From the NCBI GenBank assembly GCA_005799825.1, contig SYFT01000107.1, positions 1 to 47,965 of the forward strand: DNA of 47,965 nt. The letters run 5' to 3'. This document shows positions 16,653-25,509 of this stretch, piece after piece. The position numbers and the translations under genes were made by a program. Below the pieces are notes generated by a model. It was not told the DNA's origin, did no database searches, and saw only the letters and a list, made by a program, of their open reading frames with translations. Positions within the stretch are counted from its first letter, which is position 1; each line of letters opens with the position of its first letter. This DNA comes from Acidobacteriota bacterium (GTDB taxonomy: Bacteria; Acidobacteriota; Vicinamibacteria; Vicinamibacterales; SCN-69-37).

Positions 16653-18080
16653 ATGTTGCTGAAACGCTTCTTCGACACCAGGCTTGCTCAGACGAGCTAC
16701 CTGATTGGATGTGTGGCCACCGGCGAGGCCATCGTGATCGATCCGAACCGGGATACGGACCAGTACATCAAGGCCGCCGAGGCGGAGGTCGTCAAGATCA
16801 CGCACGTGACCGAGACCCATATTCACGCCGACTATGTGTCTGGAAGCCGCGAACTCGCGGCGCGGACGGGGGCGAGACTGTTCCTGTCGGATGAAGGTGA
16901 TGCCAATTGGAAGTACCAGTTCGCCGCCGAGGCGGGTGCCACCCTGGTGAAGGACGGCGACCGCATCACCGTTGGCAATGTGCTCCTCGATGTGGCGCAC
17001 ACGCCGGGCCACACGCCGGAACATATCTCGTTCATCGTGACGGACTCAGCGGGCGCGGACCTGCCCATCGCGGTGGCGTCGGGAGATTTCATCTTCGTCG
17101 GTGATGTCGGCCGACCGGATCTATTAGAGAAGGCGGCGAACATCCAGGGCACGATGGAAGTGGGCGCGCGCGCTTTGTACGCGAGCCTGCAGAAGTTCGC
17201 CTCGCAGCCAGACTGGCTCCAGGTGTGGCCAGGCCATGGCGCGGGGTCCTCGTGCGGCAAGGGCATCAGCGCGATTCCGCACAGCACGCTCGGCTACGAG
17301 CGGCGCTTTAACTGGGCGTTCCAGTGCAAGAGCGAAGCGGAATTTGTCGCCGCAGTGCTGGCCGGCCAGCCGGAGCCGCCGAAGTACTTTGCGGAGATGA
17401 AGCGCGTCAACAAAGAGGGGCCTCGGATTCTTCACGGCTTCAACCGTCCAGCACTGCTGCAGGTGGATGCGCTCGCCGCCAGGCTTCGCGAGAAGGCCAT
17501 CGTCGTTGATACGCGTTCGGCTAGTGCGTTTGCGGCCGGCCATGTGCCTGGAACGATCAACATTCCGCTCAACTCGAGCTTCACGACATGGGCGGGCTGG
17601 TTCGTGCCGTACACGAGGGACTTTTTCCTGATCGTGAACGACCCTTCTTCGGCCATTGATACGGCCGTTCGGGACCTCGCGATGATTGGCCTCGATCGCA
17701 TCGCCGGCTATTTCGATGTCGGCGTGATCGATGCCTGGACCGCCGGCCAGCGGCCGTTGGACACGGTGCCGCAGGTGACTGTCCATGATTTGCAGGCATC
17801 GTTGGGACACAACGCGGTGACACTCCTGGACGTGCGCAATCAGACGGAGTGGGATGGCGGTCGCATTGCCGGGGCGCAGCACATCACGCTGGGGTATCTG
17901 ACTGACCATCTGGCGGACATTCCCCGTGACAAGCCCATCGTGGTCCAGTGCGCCGCGGGCGCGAGGTCGTCGATCGGCGCAAGCGTGCTCAAGGCACATG
18001 GCTTCGACAATGTGATCAACCTCGTCAGCGGCATCGGCGCATGGCGCAAGGCCGGGCTGCCCGTGGAATCGGTACGCTGA
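16653..18080 (+). CDS. Metallo-beta-lactamase-fold persulfide dioxygenase with two rhodanese domains
   Basis: The protein has 475 residues. The first ~240 are an ETHE1/glyoxalase-II-type metal hydrolase fold: THIHAD at 55-60 with metal ligands His56, His58 and Asp60, HTPGHTPEH, and GDFIFVGDVGRPDL. Relatives oxidise glutathione or bacillithiol persulfides to sulfite. The first rhodanese domain (about 275-365) lacks an obvious catalytic cysteine. The second (about 375-475) has it in VQCAAGARSS. Likely role: sulfide or persulfide detoxification in the cytoplasm, comparable to CstB-type fusions. The next gene, a [2Fe-2S] ferredoxin, starts immediately after the stop codon, so they are co-transcribed. 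Confidence 0.88.
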   Translation: MLLKRFFDTRLAQTSYLIGCVATGEAIVIDPNRDTDQYIKAAEAEVVKITHVTETHIHADYVSGSRELAARTGARLFLSDEGDANWKYQFAAEAGATLVKDGDRITVGNVLLDVAHTPGHTPEHISFIVTDSAGADLPIAVASGDFIFVGDVGRPDLLEKAANIQGTMEVGARALYASLQKFASQPDWLQVWPGHGAGSSCGKGISAIPHSTLGYERRFNWAFQCKSEAEFVAAVLAGQPEPPKYFAEMKRVNKEGPRILHGFNRPALLQVDALAARLREKAIVVDTRSASAFAAGHVPGTINIPLNSSFTTWAGWFVPYTRDFFLIVNDPSSAIDTAVRDLAMIGLDRIAGYFDVGVIDAWTAGQRPLDTVPQVTVHDLQASLGHNAVTLLDVRNQTEWDGGRIAGAQHITLGYLTDHLADIPRDKPIVVQCAAGARSSIGASVLKAHGFDNVINLVSGIGAWRKAGLPVESVR

Positions 18081-18461
18081 GTGGCTAAGACGCGGACCAC
18101 CCCCGAAGTCGCGGCCGAGTCGTTCGGAGTGGGTAAGCTCACGCGGCACCTGTTTGTGTGTGTCGGACCCGACTGTATCGACACCGCACTCGGCCAAGAG
18201 ACCTGGGATTACGTGAAACGCCGGTCGAAGGAACTGGGCATAGCCGGGCCTGACGGTCCAGCGTATCGGACGCGCGTGAGTTGCTTCCGGATCTGCACGG
18301 GCGGGCCCATCGCGGTCGTGTATCCAGAGGGGACGTGGTATCGCGGTGTGACGCCGGAGAATGCCGAACGGATTTTGCAGGAGCACGTGATCGGCGGGCG
18401 AGAAGTCTCGGATTTGTGCTTTGTACGCAATCCCTTGCCTGTAGCGACGGGATCCCTGTGA
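18081..18461 (+). CDS. Thioredoxin-like [2Fe-2S] ferredoxin
   Basis: This is a 126-residue protein with four conserved cysteines in the pattern of thioredoxin-fold [2Fe-2S] ferredoxins: Cys27 and Cys32 (CVGPDC), then Cys68 and Cys72 (CFRIC). [16 protein letters not shown] segment follows that is typical of the (2Fe-2S) ferredoxin domain family. The GTG start immediately follows the TGA of the persulfide dioxygenase gene (0 bp), implying translational coupling. By inference it could carry electrons for persulfide oxidation or another redox partner. Confidence 0.85.
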   Translation: MAKTRTTPEVAAESFGVGKLTRHLFVCVGPDCIDTALGQETWDYVKRRSKELGIAGPDGPAYRTRVSCFRICTGGPIAVVYPEGTWYRGVTPENAERILQEHVIGGREVSDLCFVRNPLPVATGSL

Positions 18462-18477
18462 TAGGCTTGCCAGCTGT

Positions 18478-18554
18478 GCGCCCGTAGCTCAATTGGATAG
18501 AGCACCGGGCTTCGAACCCGTAGGTTGGGGGTTCAAGTCCCTCCGGGCGCACCA
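18478..18554 (+). tRNA. tRNA-Arg (anticodon UCG)
   Basis: Acceptor GCGCCCG pairs with CGGGCGC, followed by discriminator A and encoded CCA. The D arm is GCTCAATTGGATAGAGC and the anticodon loop CTTCGAA, with TCG at 34-36. The T arm contains GTTCAAGTC. The outermost anticodon-stem pair looks mismatched (C-T). First of three tRNA genes. Confidence 0.94.
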
Positions 18555-18573
18555 AGATTGACGGATCGTCCAT

Positions 18574-18650
18574 GCGTCCGTAGCTCAGTTGGATAGAGCG
18601 TTGGCCTCCGAAGCCAAAGGTCGCAGGTTCGAATCCTGCCGGACGCACCA
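18574..18650 (+). tRNA. tRNA-Arg (anticodon CCG)
   Basis: Acceptor GCGTCCG pairs with CGGACGC, followed by A and encoded CCA. Anticodon stem TTGGC/GCCAA encloses loop CTCCGAA, giving CCG. The T arm contains GTTCGAATC. Second in the cluster. Confidence 0.96.
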
Positions 18651-18677
18651 TCCTTCGCGTAAGACCCCACTGTTTGT

Positions 18678-18753
18678 GGGCCCGTAGCTCAATTGGCAGA
18701 GCAGCAGACTCTTAATCTGTTGGTTGGTGGTTCGATTCCACCCGGGCTCACCA
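18678..18753 (+). tRNA. tRNA-Lys (anticodon CUU)
   Basis: Acceptor GGGCCCG pairs with CGGGCTC (one G-T), followed by A and encoded CCA. The anticodon arm is GCAGA-CTCTTAA-TCTGT, with CTT at 34-36. The T arm contains GTTCGATTC. Third in the cluster. Confidence 0.95.
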
Positions 18754-18811
18754 TCCTTCGCGAACCGCTCGCTACGGCTGACGAGCCACGCGAGCGCTTC
18801 TCGAAGGCGGG

Positions 18812-18817
18812 TAGAAT
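18812..18817 (+). promoter_or_regulatory. Probable -10 box of the PQQ-propeller gene
   Basis: TAGAAT ends 7 nt before the ATG at 18825 (spacer GCGCGTC). This gives a leaderless start and favours 18825 over the ATG at 18816. Confidence 0.45.
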
Positions 18818-18824
18818 GCGCGTC

Positions 18825-20675
18825 ATGCTTCTCCGACGAACTCTGCTGGCCGCTGCGCTGCTTGCACTGTCATTGACGCCAGTGGCGCGTGCGGGCGATC
18901 AGGCGCCTGCGTCCGCTTCGTCGAACTGGCCGCAGTGGGGCGGACCGTCACGTGACTTTCACTCGTCATCCACGGGCCTCGCGGATTCGTGGCCGGCCGA
19001 GGGACCGCCGGTCATCTGGGCCCGGCCACTCGGTAATGGACACTCCGGCATCGTCGTAGACGATGGTCGGTTGTTCACGATGTACCGCACAGGTAACGCC
19101 CGCGCGAAGATTGGGCCGTGGAAGAGCGAAGAAGTGGTTGCCGCGCTCGACGCGAAGACCGGCGCCACGCTTTGGGAACACACCTATCCGTCGCGCCACG
19201 AAGACTTCAGCTTTGGTGCCGGTCCGCACTCCACGCCGATCGTGGTCGGTGACCGCGTCTTCAGCGTCGGCACCAACCAGCAGATGTTCGCGCTTGACAA
19301 ACGCACAGGCAAGGTTCTGTGGTCGCATGATTTCATCGCCGAGTTCAAGTCGCCCGAGCTGCTGATTCGCCCTGTGGTGAAAGTCGGTTATTCCTGCAGC
19401 CCGATTGCATTCGCCGACACCATCATCTGCAGCGTGGGCGGGCCGGGACAGTCGATCATGGCTTTCCGGCAGCGTGACGGCGCGGTCGTCTGGAAAAGTG
19501 GCGACTTCCTGACCTCGGGCGCCCCACCCATTCTCATCGAGATGGGCGGCCGTCCCCAGGTGGTCTTTTTCGCCGGTAGCACAATCACCGGTCTCGATCC
19601 GTCTACAGGCGCCATCCTCTGGTCGCACCCACACGATCCCGGCAACGACCTGAACTGCAGCACCCCGCTCTTCGGCCCCGACCATGTGCTCTTCATGTCG
19701 TCGGCGTACCAGGCGGGCAGCCGTGCGATTCAGCTGAGTCAGACCGGCGACATCACCAACACCGAAGAACTGTGGTTCACCAATCGCGTGCGATTTATGT
19801 TCCTCGGCGCCCTCCGTGTCGGCGATTTCGTGTATGGCACCACTGGCGACTTCGGTCCTGCGTTCCTGACGGCCCTGAACATCAAGACGGGTGAGTCAGC
19901 CTGGCAGGTCCGCGGCTTCGCCCGCGCCAGCCTCCTTCACGCCGACGGCAAAACCATCGTCATGAACGAAGACGGCGATTTGGCCCTCGCGCGGCTCTCG
20001 CCCACGAGCGCAGAGATCCTTGCGCGTGTGAAGGTGTTCGACACCACGTCGTGGACGGCACCGACACTGATGGGGACCGCGCTGTATGCGCGCGACCGCG
20101 AGAAGATCGTCGCGTTGAATCTGGGCGTGCCTGGTGCAGGGCCCGCCGCGGCCGTGACCTCCTCTGCCGTTGGAGCGAGCACGAGGCGACTTGTACCACT
20201 GGCTGCGCCGGCACCTCCGCCGGCGTCACTCAACGGTTCGTGGCAGCTCGACACAGCCGCGAGCACTCTGACCGATGGAGCGGGATTTTCTGGACTCATG
20301 GCCGCCGGCGCACCGCGATGGATGTTCGTCACGCAACCAGCCAACGGCGCCATCGTCATTGAAAGCCCCATCAACACAGGCCACACGCGGTTCTATCGTC
20401 CGGGTCGCTCCACCACCTCCGATACCAAGGACGGCACGATCACGATGCTGGCGTCATGGGTTGGCAAGACGCTTGTTGCAGAAGGGCGCGCGGTGACAAG
20501 CGGCGGTGCGACCGTCGCGGTGAAGGAAACGCTGTCACTCGATGGGGAAGTGCTTGTAGTGGAGATCCTGACCGGAGAGGTAGCGGGCAGTCAGAAGACA
20601 ACCCGGCTGCGCTACACGCGTCTGCTGGACGTCGGCCCGTGTGAGACCTGGCCGGCGCCCTGCAAGAGAAAGTAG
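18825..20675 (+). CDS. Exported PQQ-binding-like beta-propeller protein
   Basis: The 616-residue protein begins with a signal peptide (MLLRRTLLAAALLALSLTPVARAG). A PQQ/BamB-like propeller follows, opening with the typical NWPQWGGPSRDFHSSS block and carrying repeats such as VVAALDAKTGATLWEH and MFALDKRTGKVLWSH (about 40-450). After an Ala/Pro-rich linker, about 150 C-terminal residues form a separate domain beginning with SLNGSWQLDTAASTL. Such proteins are usually periplasmic or surface scaffolds, and no dehydrogenase active-site residues were recognised. The frame is open upstream to 18693 but that overlaps the tRNA-Lys. Confidence 0.82.
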   Translation: MLLRRTLLAAALLALSLTPVARAGDQAPASASSNWPQWGGPSRDFHSSSTGLADSWPAEGPPVIWARPLGNGHSGIVVDDGRLFTMYRTGNARAKIGPWKSEEVVAALDAKTGATLWEHTYPSRHEDFSFGAGPHSTPIVVGDRVFSVGTNQQMFALDKRTGKVLWSHDFIAEFKSPELLIRPVVKVGYSCSPIAFADTIICSVGGPGQSIMAFRQRDGAVVWKSGDFLTSGAPPILIEMGGRPQVVFFAGSTITGLDPSTGAILWSHPHDPGNDLNCSTPLFGPDHVLFMSSAYQAGSRAIQLSQTGDITNTEELWFTNRVRFMFLGALRVGDFVYGTTGDFGPAFLTALNIKTGESAWQVRGFARASLLHADGKTIVMNEDGDLALARLSPTSAEILARVKVFDTTSWTAPTLMGTALYARDREKIVALNLGVPGAGPAAAVTSSAVGASTRRLVPLAAPAPPPASLNGSWQLDTAASTLTDGAGFSGLMAAGAPRWMFVTQPANGAIVIESPINTGHTRFYRPGRSTTSDTKDGTITMLASWVGKTLVAEGRAVTSGGATVAVKETLSLDGEVLVVEILTGEVAGSQKTTRLRYTRLLDVGPCETWPAPCKRK

Positions 20676-20679
20676 ATGC

Positions 20680-22764
20680 TCAGCTCGACCGGCGCAGTGC
20701 CCACGCGCGCCGAGCGATGAGACCGAGCGGCACCACAATCGCCAGCAGGATGAGCCATGGGACCACGGCACCGAATATCGCGGCGACCGGCGTGAATCAC
20801 TGCGCCTTGAACCACTCGACTGCGACGATGGTGTTGGCCTCGGCTGCGCGAGCCATGCTGCCCACCGCGTAGTCGCGCGCGACGGCTGCTGCGCCGGCGG
20901 CGGCTTTCCATCCGACCGCGACCGCGCCGATGGCCCACCAGCCTACGGCGATGCTGCCGAACGCCAGCATCACGAACGCCACGCCCGCAATGCTGAGACT
21001 GAGCACGCCCACAGTGGCGCCGCCGATCGCGATGGGCGCAACCGCCAATCCACCAATCGCCAGGAACGGGCTGATCGCCACGTCACCGATCGCGATCCAT
21101 CCGCGCGCGCCGCGTGTCCAATACGAACCGACATCAAGACCGCCGGTGGCAAACGCGAACAGCGGGAGCCCGAACAATGTCCACGACGACGAGTAGCGCT
21201 GGGGACCGGCCGACACTCTGCGGCTTGCGAGATGCGGGGCATACTCGACATCGTTCGTGCCGGTCTCGATGCGAACGCGCTCGATGTCGCGTTGAAGGCC
21301 ATTGTTCCCAAGTCCGAGCCGCACCAGCAGGATGCCGGTCCACGCGCACGTCAGGGTGATCAGCACCCAGGGCGAATCTGGAAAGTGCCCCGGGAGCACC
21401 AGCACCATGTCTGTTGGCGCGCCATCACTGAAGCCTTCATTGAGTGGACTGGTCTCCGCGCCCGAGCGTGACAGGATGCGGACCTGACGCCCATGAAGAT
21501 GGATGGGATGGGCCATCGCCATGCCCATCGGATGGGTCTCGTTGACCAGTTCCCACACCTGCGTGGCTCCGGCCGCCACCGTTTCGTCGGCCGCGACCGT
21601 GTCCATTTCGAACGTGCGACCGTTCATCAGCCAGTTCATCTGACGAAACTGCAGGGCCACACGTCGCACCGGCGCGTTGGCCTTCACGGCCCAGAGTGGC
21701 ATCGGCGCCGACAGGCGCTCGGGCAATTGTATACGCGTGCCGATGGAGCCTGACACCGTCAAGGTCATCAGCGTGATTGCCGCGCCCTGAGGCAGCGGCG
21801 ATGTGTCGGCCATCATCCTGGCCCGCCCGACAGCCTCAGCGGAGTAAGCGAGGCTGCGCATTTCCACGATCGAACCTGCGACATGACTCGAGAGGTCAAG
21901 CAACATGTCGGCGCGTTGGGCGGGCGCCAGTGTCAGTGCCCTGACTGTACGAGCCCGTTCGAGCAGGCCGCCGTCACCACCAATGATCGTGAGTGGTGTG
22001 CCATCGCTCCACGCCAGTTTATAGATGCGCGCGTTCGATCCGTTGAGGATGCGGACGCGGTACGTTCGGCGGTCCACGTCCGTCGCAGGCCGCGAACGGC
22101 CGTTGACCAGGACCGTGTCACCCACCCAGCCGTTCATGGTCTGCATCATCGCCGCCATGCCCATGCCGCCGGCGGCGTATTCGAACTGGTTTTGTGCGTT
22201 GACGCGCCGGTCCTGCAGCACACACAGCAGGTCGCCGTTGCACGTCGGCAGTCCTAACGCGTCTTCCTCGGCGTCCGACACCAGTAACAGTCCGGCCAGA
22301 CCCTGGTAGACCTGGGCGCCGGTGCGCATGTGCGAGTGCTACCAATATGTGCCGGCCCGATTGATGACCTCGAAGTCGTAGACGTAGTCGCGTCCGCCCT
22401 CCACCGTCAGCCGCGGATGCCCGTCGGCCACATCGGGGACGTCGAGTCCATGCCAGTGGACGATGGATGGCTCGGGCAGGTGGTTGTGGAACCTGATGCG
22501 GACGCGCTGGCCCTTGCGAAGCCGGATCACGGAGCCGAGGTACGACCCCGGGATGGTCTCAAGCGTGGTCGCCGGCCCGCGGAGGACCCGGCCCATGAAC
22601 TCCCACACGCGCGTTGGTGCTCCGGGCTGGATCGAGGCCTCTCCAGGCGCGGCGGTCAGCTCGAGCTCCACGTCCGGCGTGTTGTTCTGGAGGAGGAAAA
22701 GGGGTCGCAGGGCCGGCGCGAACGATGCCAGCCCCATCAGACGCAAGAGTGTTCGACGGTTCAT
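20680..22764 (-). pseudogene. Decayed multicopper oxidase fused to a Gly/Ala-rich membrane protein
   Basis: From ATG 22764 (MNRRTLLRLMGLASFAPALRP, export signal) the frame encodes a multicopper oxidase with copper-ligand motifs HWHG, HSHM and HPIHLHG. Three lesions are visible. An in-frame TAG (22339-22341) sits between TYW and HSHM, where homologues have an aromatic residue. The C-terminal HCHxxxH type-1 copper motif is absent; after MVLVLPGHFP the frame passes straight into DSPWVLITLTCAWTG, the N-terminal membrane segment of an unrelated family. That family continues with FGLPLFAFATGG and ARGWIAIGDVAIS repeats. An in-frame TGA (20797-20799) precedes its last membrane helix (VPWLILLAIVVPLGLIARRA, stop 20680-20682). 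I read this as a deletion fusing two neighbouring genes plus point mutations. Even with readthrough it could not bind type-1 copper. Confidence 0.85.
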
Positions 22765-22940
22765 CAACAGTATCGTTGCAGGCTTGGTGCCACGCTCGCC
22801 CCTCCGTCTTCCAACCGGCATCGTGCCGGCGGCGTCTTGCCCCTGGGGAACACATGCGTGAAATTGCCCAAGCGATGCCACGATTCGTGACCACCGAAGT
22901 GCGCGACATCGTGGCATTCTGGAGGCCGTGGCGCGCGTGT

Positions 22941-22946
22941 TAGACT
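22941..22946 (+). promoter_or_regulatory. Probable -10 box of the choice-of-anchor B gene
   Basis: TAGACT ends 7 nt before the ATG at 22954. The same TGTTAGACT string recurs at 28395-28403, upstream of the second PQQ-propeller gene. Confidence 0.45.
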
Positions 22947-22953
22947 GCGCGCT

Positions 22954-25509
22954 ATGCGCTCTAACTTCCGTTTCCTTCTCTGCGGCGCCGTGTTCGCGCT
23001 CGCGTTTGTCGCTGCGCGCGGCCCCCTGACCGCAAGCCACTCCACCGAACTCGCACAGTTTGGCGGTGCCGTTCTTGTCGGCGATGGCGAAGTGTTCGCC
23101 GCCGAATCCAACAATCAGTTTCGCCCCGGGCTGGTCTATGTCTTCCGGAAGACCGGCGCATCGTGGCTGGAAGCCCAGCAACTGACCGCGCCCAAGGCGG
23201 CGGTCTTCGACGGCTTCGGCGTGTCGCTGGCGCTCGAGGGCTCAACGCTGTTTGTCGGCGCTGGTGCCTCGGCTGTTCATGTGTTCACGAAGCAGGGCGC
23301 CGCCTGGACGTATGCGTCCACCGTGGACGCCGGCCTGGTGCCGATGCCCGACGCCACAGTGACTCCCACCGTGAGCCGGTTTGGCGCCGCGATTGCGGCT
23401 TCTGGAGATTGGTTGTTCGTCGGCAAGGAACTGCCCGCGGGTCGAGGCCGTGGTGGTGCCGTGGCGGGAGGCGGGGGCGCTGGCCGTGGCGGTCCGCCGC
23501 CGGCACAGCCCGCCGGCGCGGTATTCGCCTTCAAGCGCTCGGCCTCTGGTCAGTACCTGTATCACTCCACACTCGCGTCCGCAGCCGATGCTGCGGCGAC
23601 CGCGGATGATCGATTCGGCGCCTCGATCGCCGTCGCCGGTACGACGGCCCTCATCGGCGCGAGCGGCCAGAACTCTGGAGCCGGTGTCGTCCATGAATTC
23701 AACATCGAGGCCGACGCGTGGAAGTCGGTTCGTACCTTTGCGCCCATCGGCGCGCAGGGCACCACGGCGGCGTTCGGTACGCATGTGGCATCAAATGGCT
23801 CGCAGGCCTTCGTCGCCGCCCCAGGCGATGCCGGCGGCTACGGCGCCGTCTATGTATTTGCCAAGGTCGCGCAGCAGGGCGGCCGTGGGGGTGGCGCGCC
23901 TGCGCCGCCGGCCGCACCGGCCACGCCGGCGCCGGTGAACCTCCAGTGGGTCGAAGGGACGCGCCTGGCGGCGCCGGCCGCCGGCCGCGCGGATCGCTTC
24001 GGTGCATCGATCGCCACGAGCGACCGCGAGGTCTGGGTTGGCGCGCCTGGCGCCGGTGGTGCCGGCCGGGTCTTCGTGTTCAACGGTGGCGCCACAGGTT
24101 TTCAGATTGATGGCCTGCGGCTGCTCGGTCCCACATGGACGGATCCGATCGCGGCTGGAGCATCTGTGTCCGTTCGAGGAAACGTCGCCGCTGTCGGGGC
24201 CACCGGCGCGAATCGTAACGGCGGCGGGCTCTTCATCTATGAACGCGACGCCTTCGGTGGCTGGCGCGAACAGCCGATGATGACCACGCTGCTTGATGAA
24301 CTGCCAGCCATCACCGGCAGCGAACGCCGCTGCGGCTCCGACGGCAAGATCGAAGTGTTCGACTGCGGCGCCACAGATCTTCAGGCCTTCCTTCCCCCGT
24401 CGAAGCTCAGCTACGACGGGCACACCGTCCCCATGTCGAGTCTGTGGGGCTGGACCGACGCGCAGACAAAGCAGGAGTGGGCGATTCTCGGCCGTCGCGA
24501 CGGCACCACATTCGTCGACATCACGAACCCGACGCAGCCGAGGGTGGTCGCTGACCTGCCGCTGACCGATGGCGCTCGTCCCAGTTCATGGCGTGAGATG
24601 AAGGTCTATAAGGACCACGCCTTCATCGTGTCGGACGCCGCCGGTCCGCACGGCATTCAGATCTTCGACCTGGCGCGGCTGCGCGTGATGAAGCCCCAGC
24701 CTAACGGCCTGCCCCAGAAAGTGGCCGCCGACTTTATTTACCGCGACGTGAACAGCGTGCACGACATGGTGATTAACGAAGAGAGTGGCTTCGGGTATCC
24801 CGTCGGGTCCAGCGGCGGCGGCAACACCTGCGGCGGTGGCCTGCACATGCTCGACCTCAAGGACCCGAAGAACCCGAAGTTCGTCGGTTGCTTCGCCGAC
24901 ACCGAAACCGGCCGCCAGCGCACCGGCTACATTCACGACGCGCAGTGCGTGAACTACAAGGGACCGGACAAGCGTTACAAGGGCCGCGAAATCTGCATCG
25001 GCTCAAACGAGACGATGCTGAGCCTGCAGGATGTGACCGACAAGACGAAGCCCAGGGTGATCTCCCGTGCGGCCTATCCGAAGGTCGGCTACACCCATCA
25101 GGGCTGGCTCACCGAGGATCACAAGTACTTCTACTTGGACGACGAAACGGATGAGACGGGCGGGATGGTAGAGAAGACACGCACGCTCATCTGGGACTTC
25201 ACCGATCTCGAGAATCCGCAGTTGGTCAAGGAGCACTTCAGCAAGGAAGCCGCGTCCGATCACAATCAGTATGTGAAGGGCGACCTTCTGTATCAGTCCA
25301 ACTACCGCGCTGGCCTTCGCGTACTCAGTATCAAAGACCCGACGAACCCGAAAGAGATCGCCTACTTCGATACCGATCCGTTCCGGCCGAATACGCCGGG
25401 GTTCAACGGCGCGTGGAATGTCTTCCCGTTCTTCAAGAGCGGCTCGATCATCATCAGCAGCGTCGAACAGGGCCTCTTCATCGTCAAGACCTCGGACCGC
25501 GAACGATGA
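22954..25509 (+). CDS. Exported choice-of-anchor B family protein with N-terminal FG-GAP-like repeats
   Basis: The protein has 851 residues. A signal peptide (MRSNFRFLLCGAVFALAFVAARG) leads into FG-GAP/integrin-like repeats (about 30-430) of the form RFGASIAVAGTTALIGASG. These are interrupted by two low-complexity Gly/Arg/Pro/Ala linkers (about 165-190 and 310-330). The C-terminal half (about 470-850) is the choice-of-anchor B domain, with SSLWGWTDAQTKQEWAILG, GTTFVDITNPTQP and YIHDAQC. This is an LVIVD-type propeller usually found on secreted or surface proteins. No C-terminal anchor is visible. Its stop overlaps the next ATG by 3 bp (ATGA), so the following YncE-like gene is coupled to it. 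Confidence 0.85.
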   Translation: MRSNFRFLLCGAVFALAFVAARGPLTASHSTELAQFGGAVLVGDGEVFAAESNNQFRPGLVYVFRKTGASWLEAQQLTAPKAAVFDGFGVSLALEGSTLFVGAGASAVHVFTKQGAAWTYASTVDAGLVPMPDATVTPTVSRFGAAIAASGDWLFVGKELPAGRGRGGAVAGGGGAGRGGPPPAQPAGAVFAFKRSASGQYLYHSTLASAADAAATADDRFGASIAVAGTTALIGASGQNSGAGVVHEFNIEADAWKSVRTFAPIGAQGTTAAFGTHVASNGSQAFVAAPGDAGGYGAVYVFAKVAQQGGRGGGAPAPPAAPATPAPVNLQWVEGTRLAAPAAGRADRFGASIATSDREVWVGAPGAGGAGRVFVFNGGATGFQIDGLRLLGPTWTDPIAAGASVSVRGNVAAVGATGANRNGGGLFIYERDAFGGWREQPMMTTLLDELPAITGSERRCGSDGKIEVFDCGATDLQAFLPPSKLSYDGHTVPMSSLWGWTDAQTKQEWAILGRRDGTTFVDITNPTQPRVVADLPLTDGARPSSWREMKVYKDHAFIVSDAAGPHGIQIFDLARLRVMKPQPNGLPQKVAADFIYRDVNSVHDMVINEESGFGYPVGSSGGGNTCGGGLHMLDLKDPKNPKFVGCFADTETGRQRTGYIHDAQCVNYKGPDKRYKGREICIGSNETMLSLQDVTDKTKPRVISRAAYPKVGYTHQGWLTEDHKYFYLDDETDETGGMVEKTRTLIWDFTDLENPQLVKEHFSKEAASDHNQYVKGDLLYQSNYRAGLRVLSIKDPTNPKEIAYFDTDPFRPNTPGFNGAWNVFPFFKSGSIIISSVEQGLFIVKTSDRER

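Noticed and set aside
18646-18762. 14-bp direct repeat CACCATCCTTCGCG after two tRNA genes (18646 and 18749) as phage or island attachment sites
   Set aside because: Five of the bases are tRNA 3' ends, the copies are only 103 bp apart and no integrase is present. More likely a by-product of tRNA duplication.
20797-20799. In-frame TGA before the last membrane helix of the oxidase/membrane fusion as a second selenocysteine
   Set aside because: The position is a linker before a transmembrane helix, not a redox motif, and the gene is already damaged. A nonsense mutation is simpler.
23430-23960. Gly/Ala/Pro/Arg-rich DNA repeats within the choice-of-anchor B gene (also 33830-33960) as separate repeat elements
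   Set aside because: They are in-frame low-complexity linkers of the encoded proteins, not independent DNA repeats.
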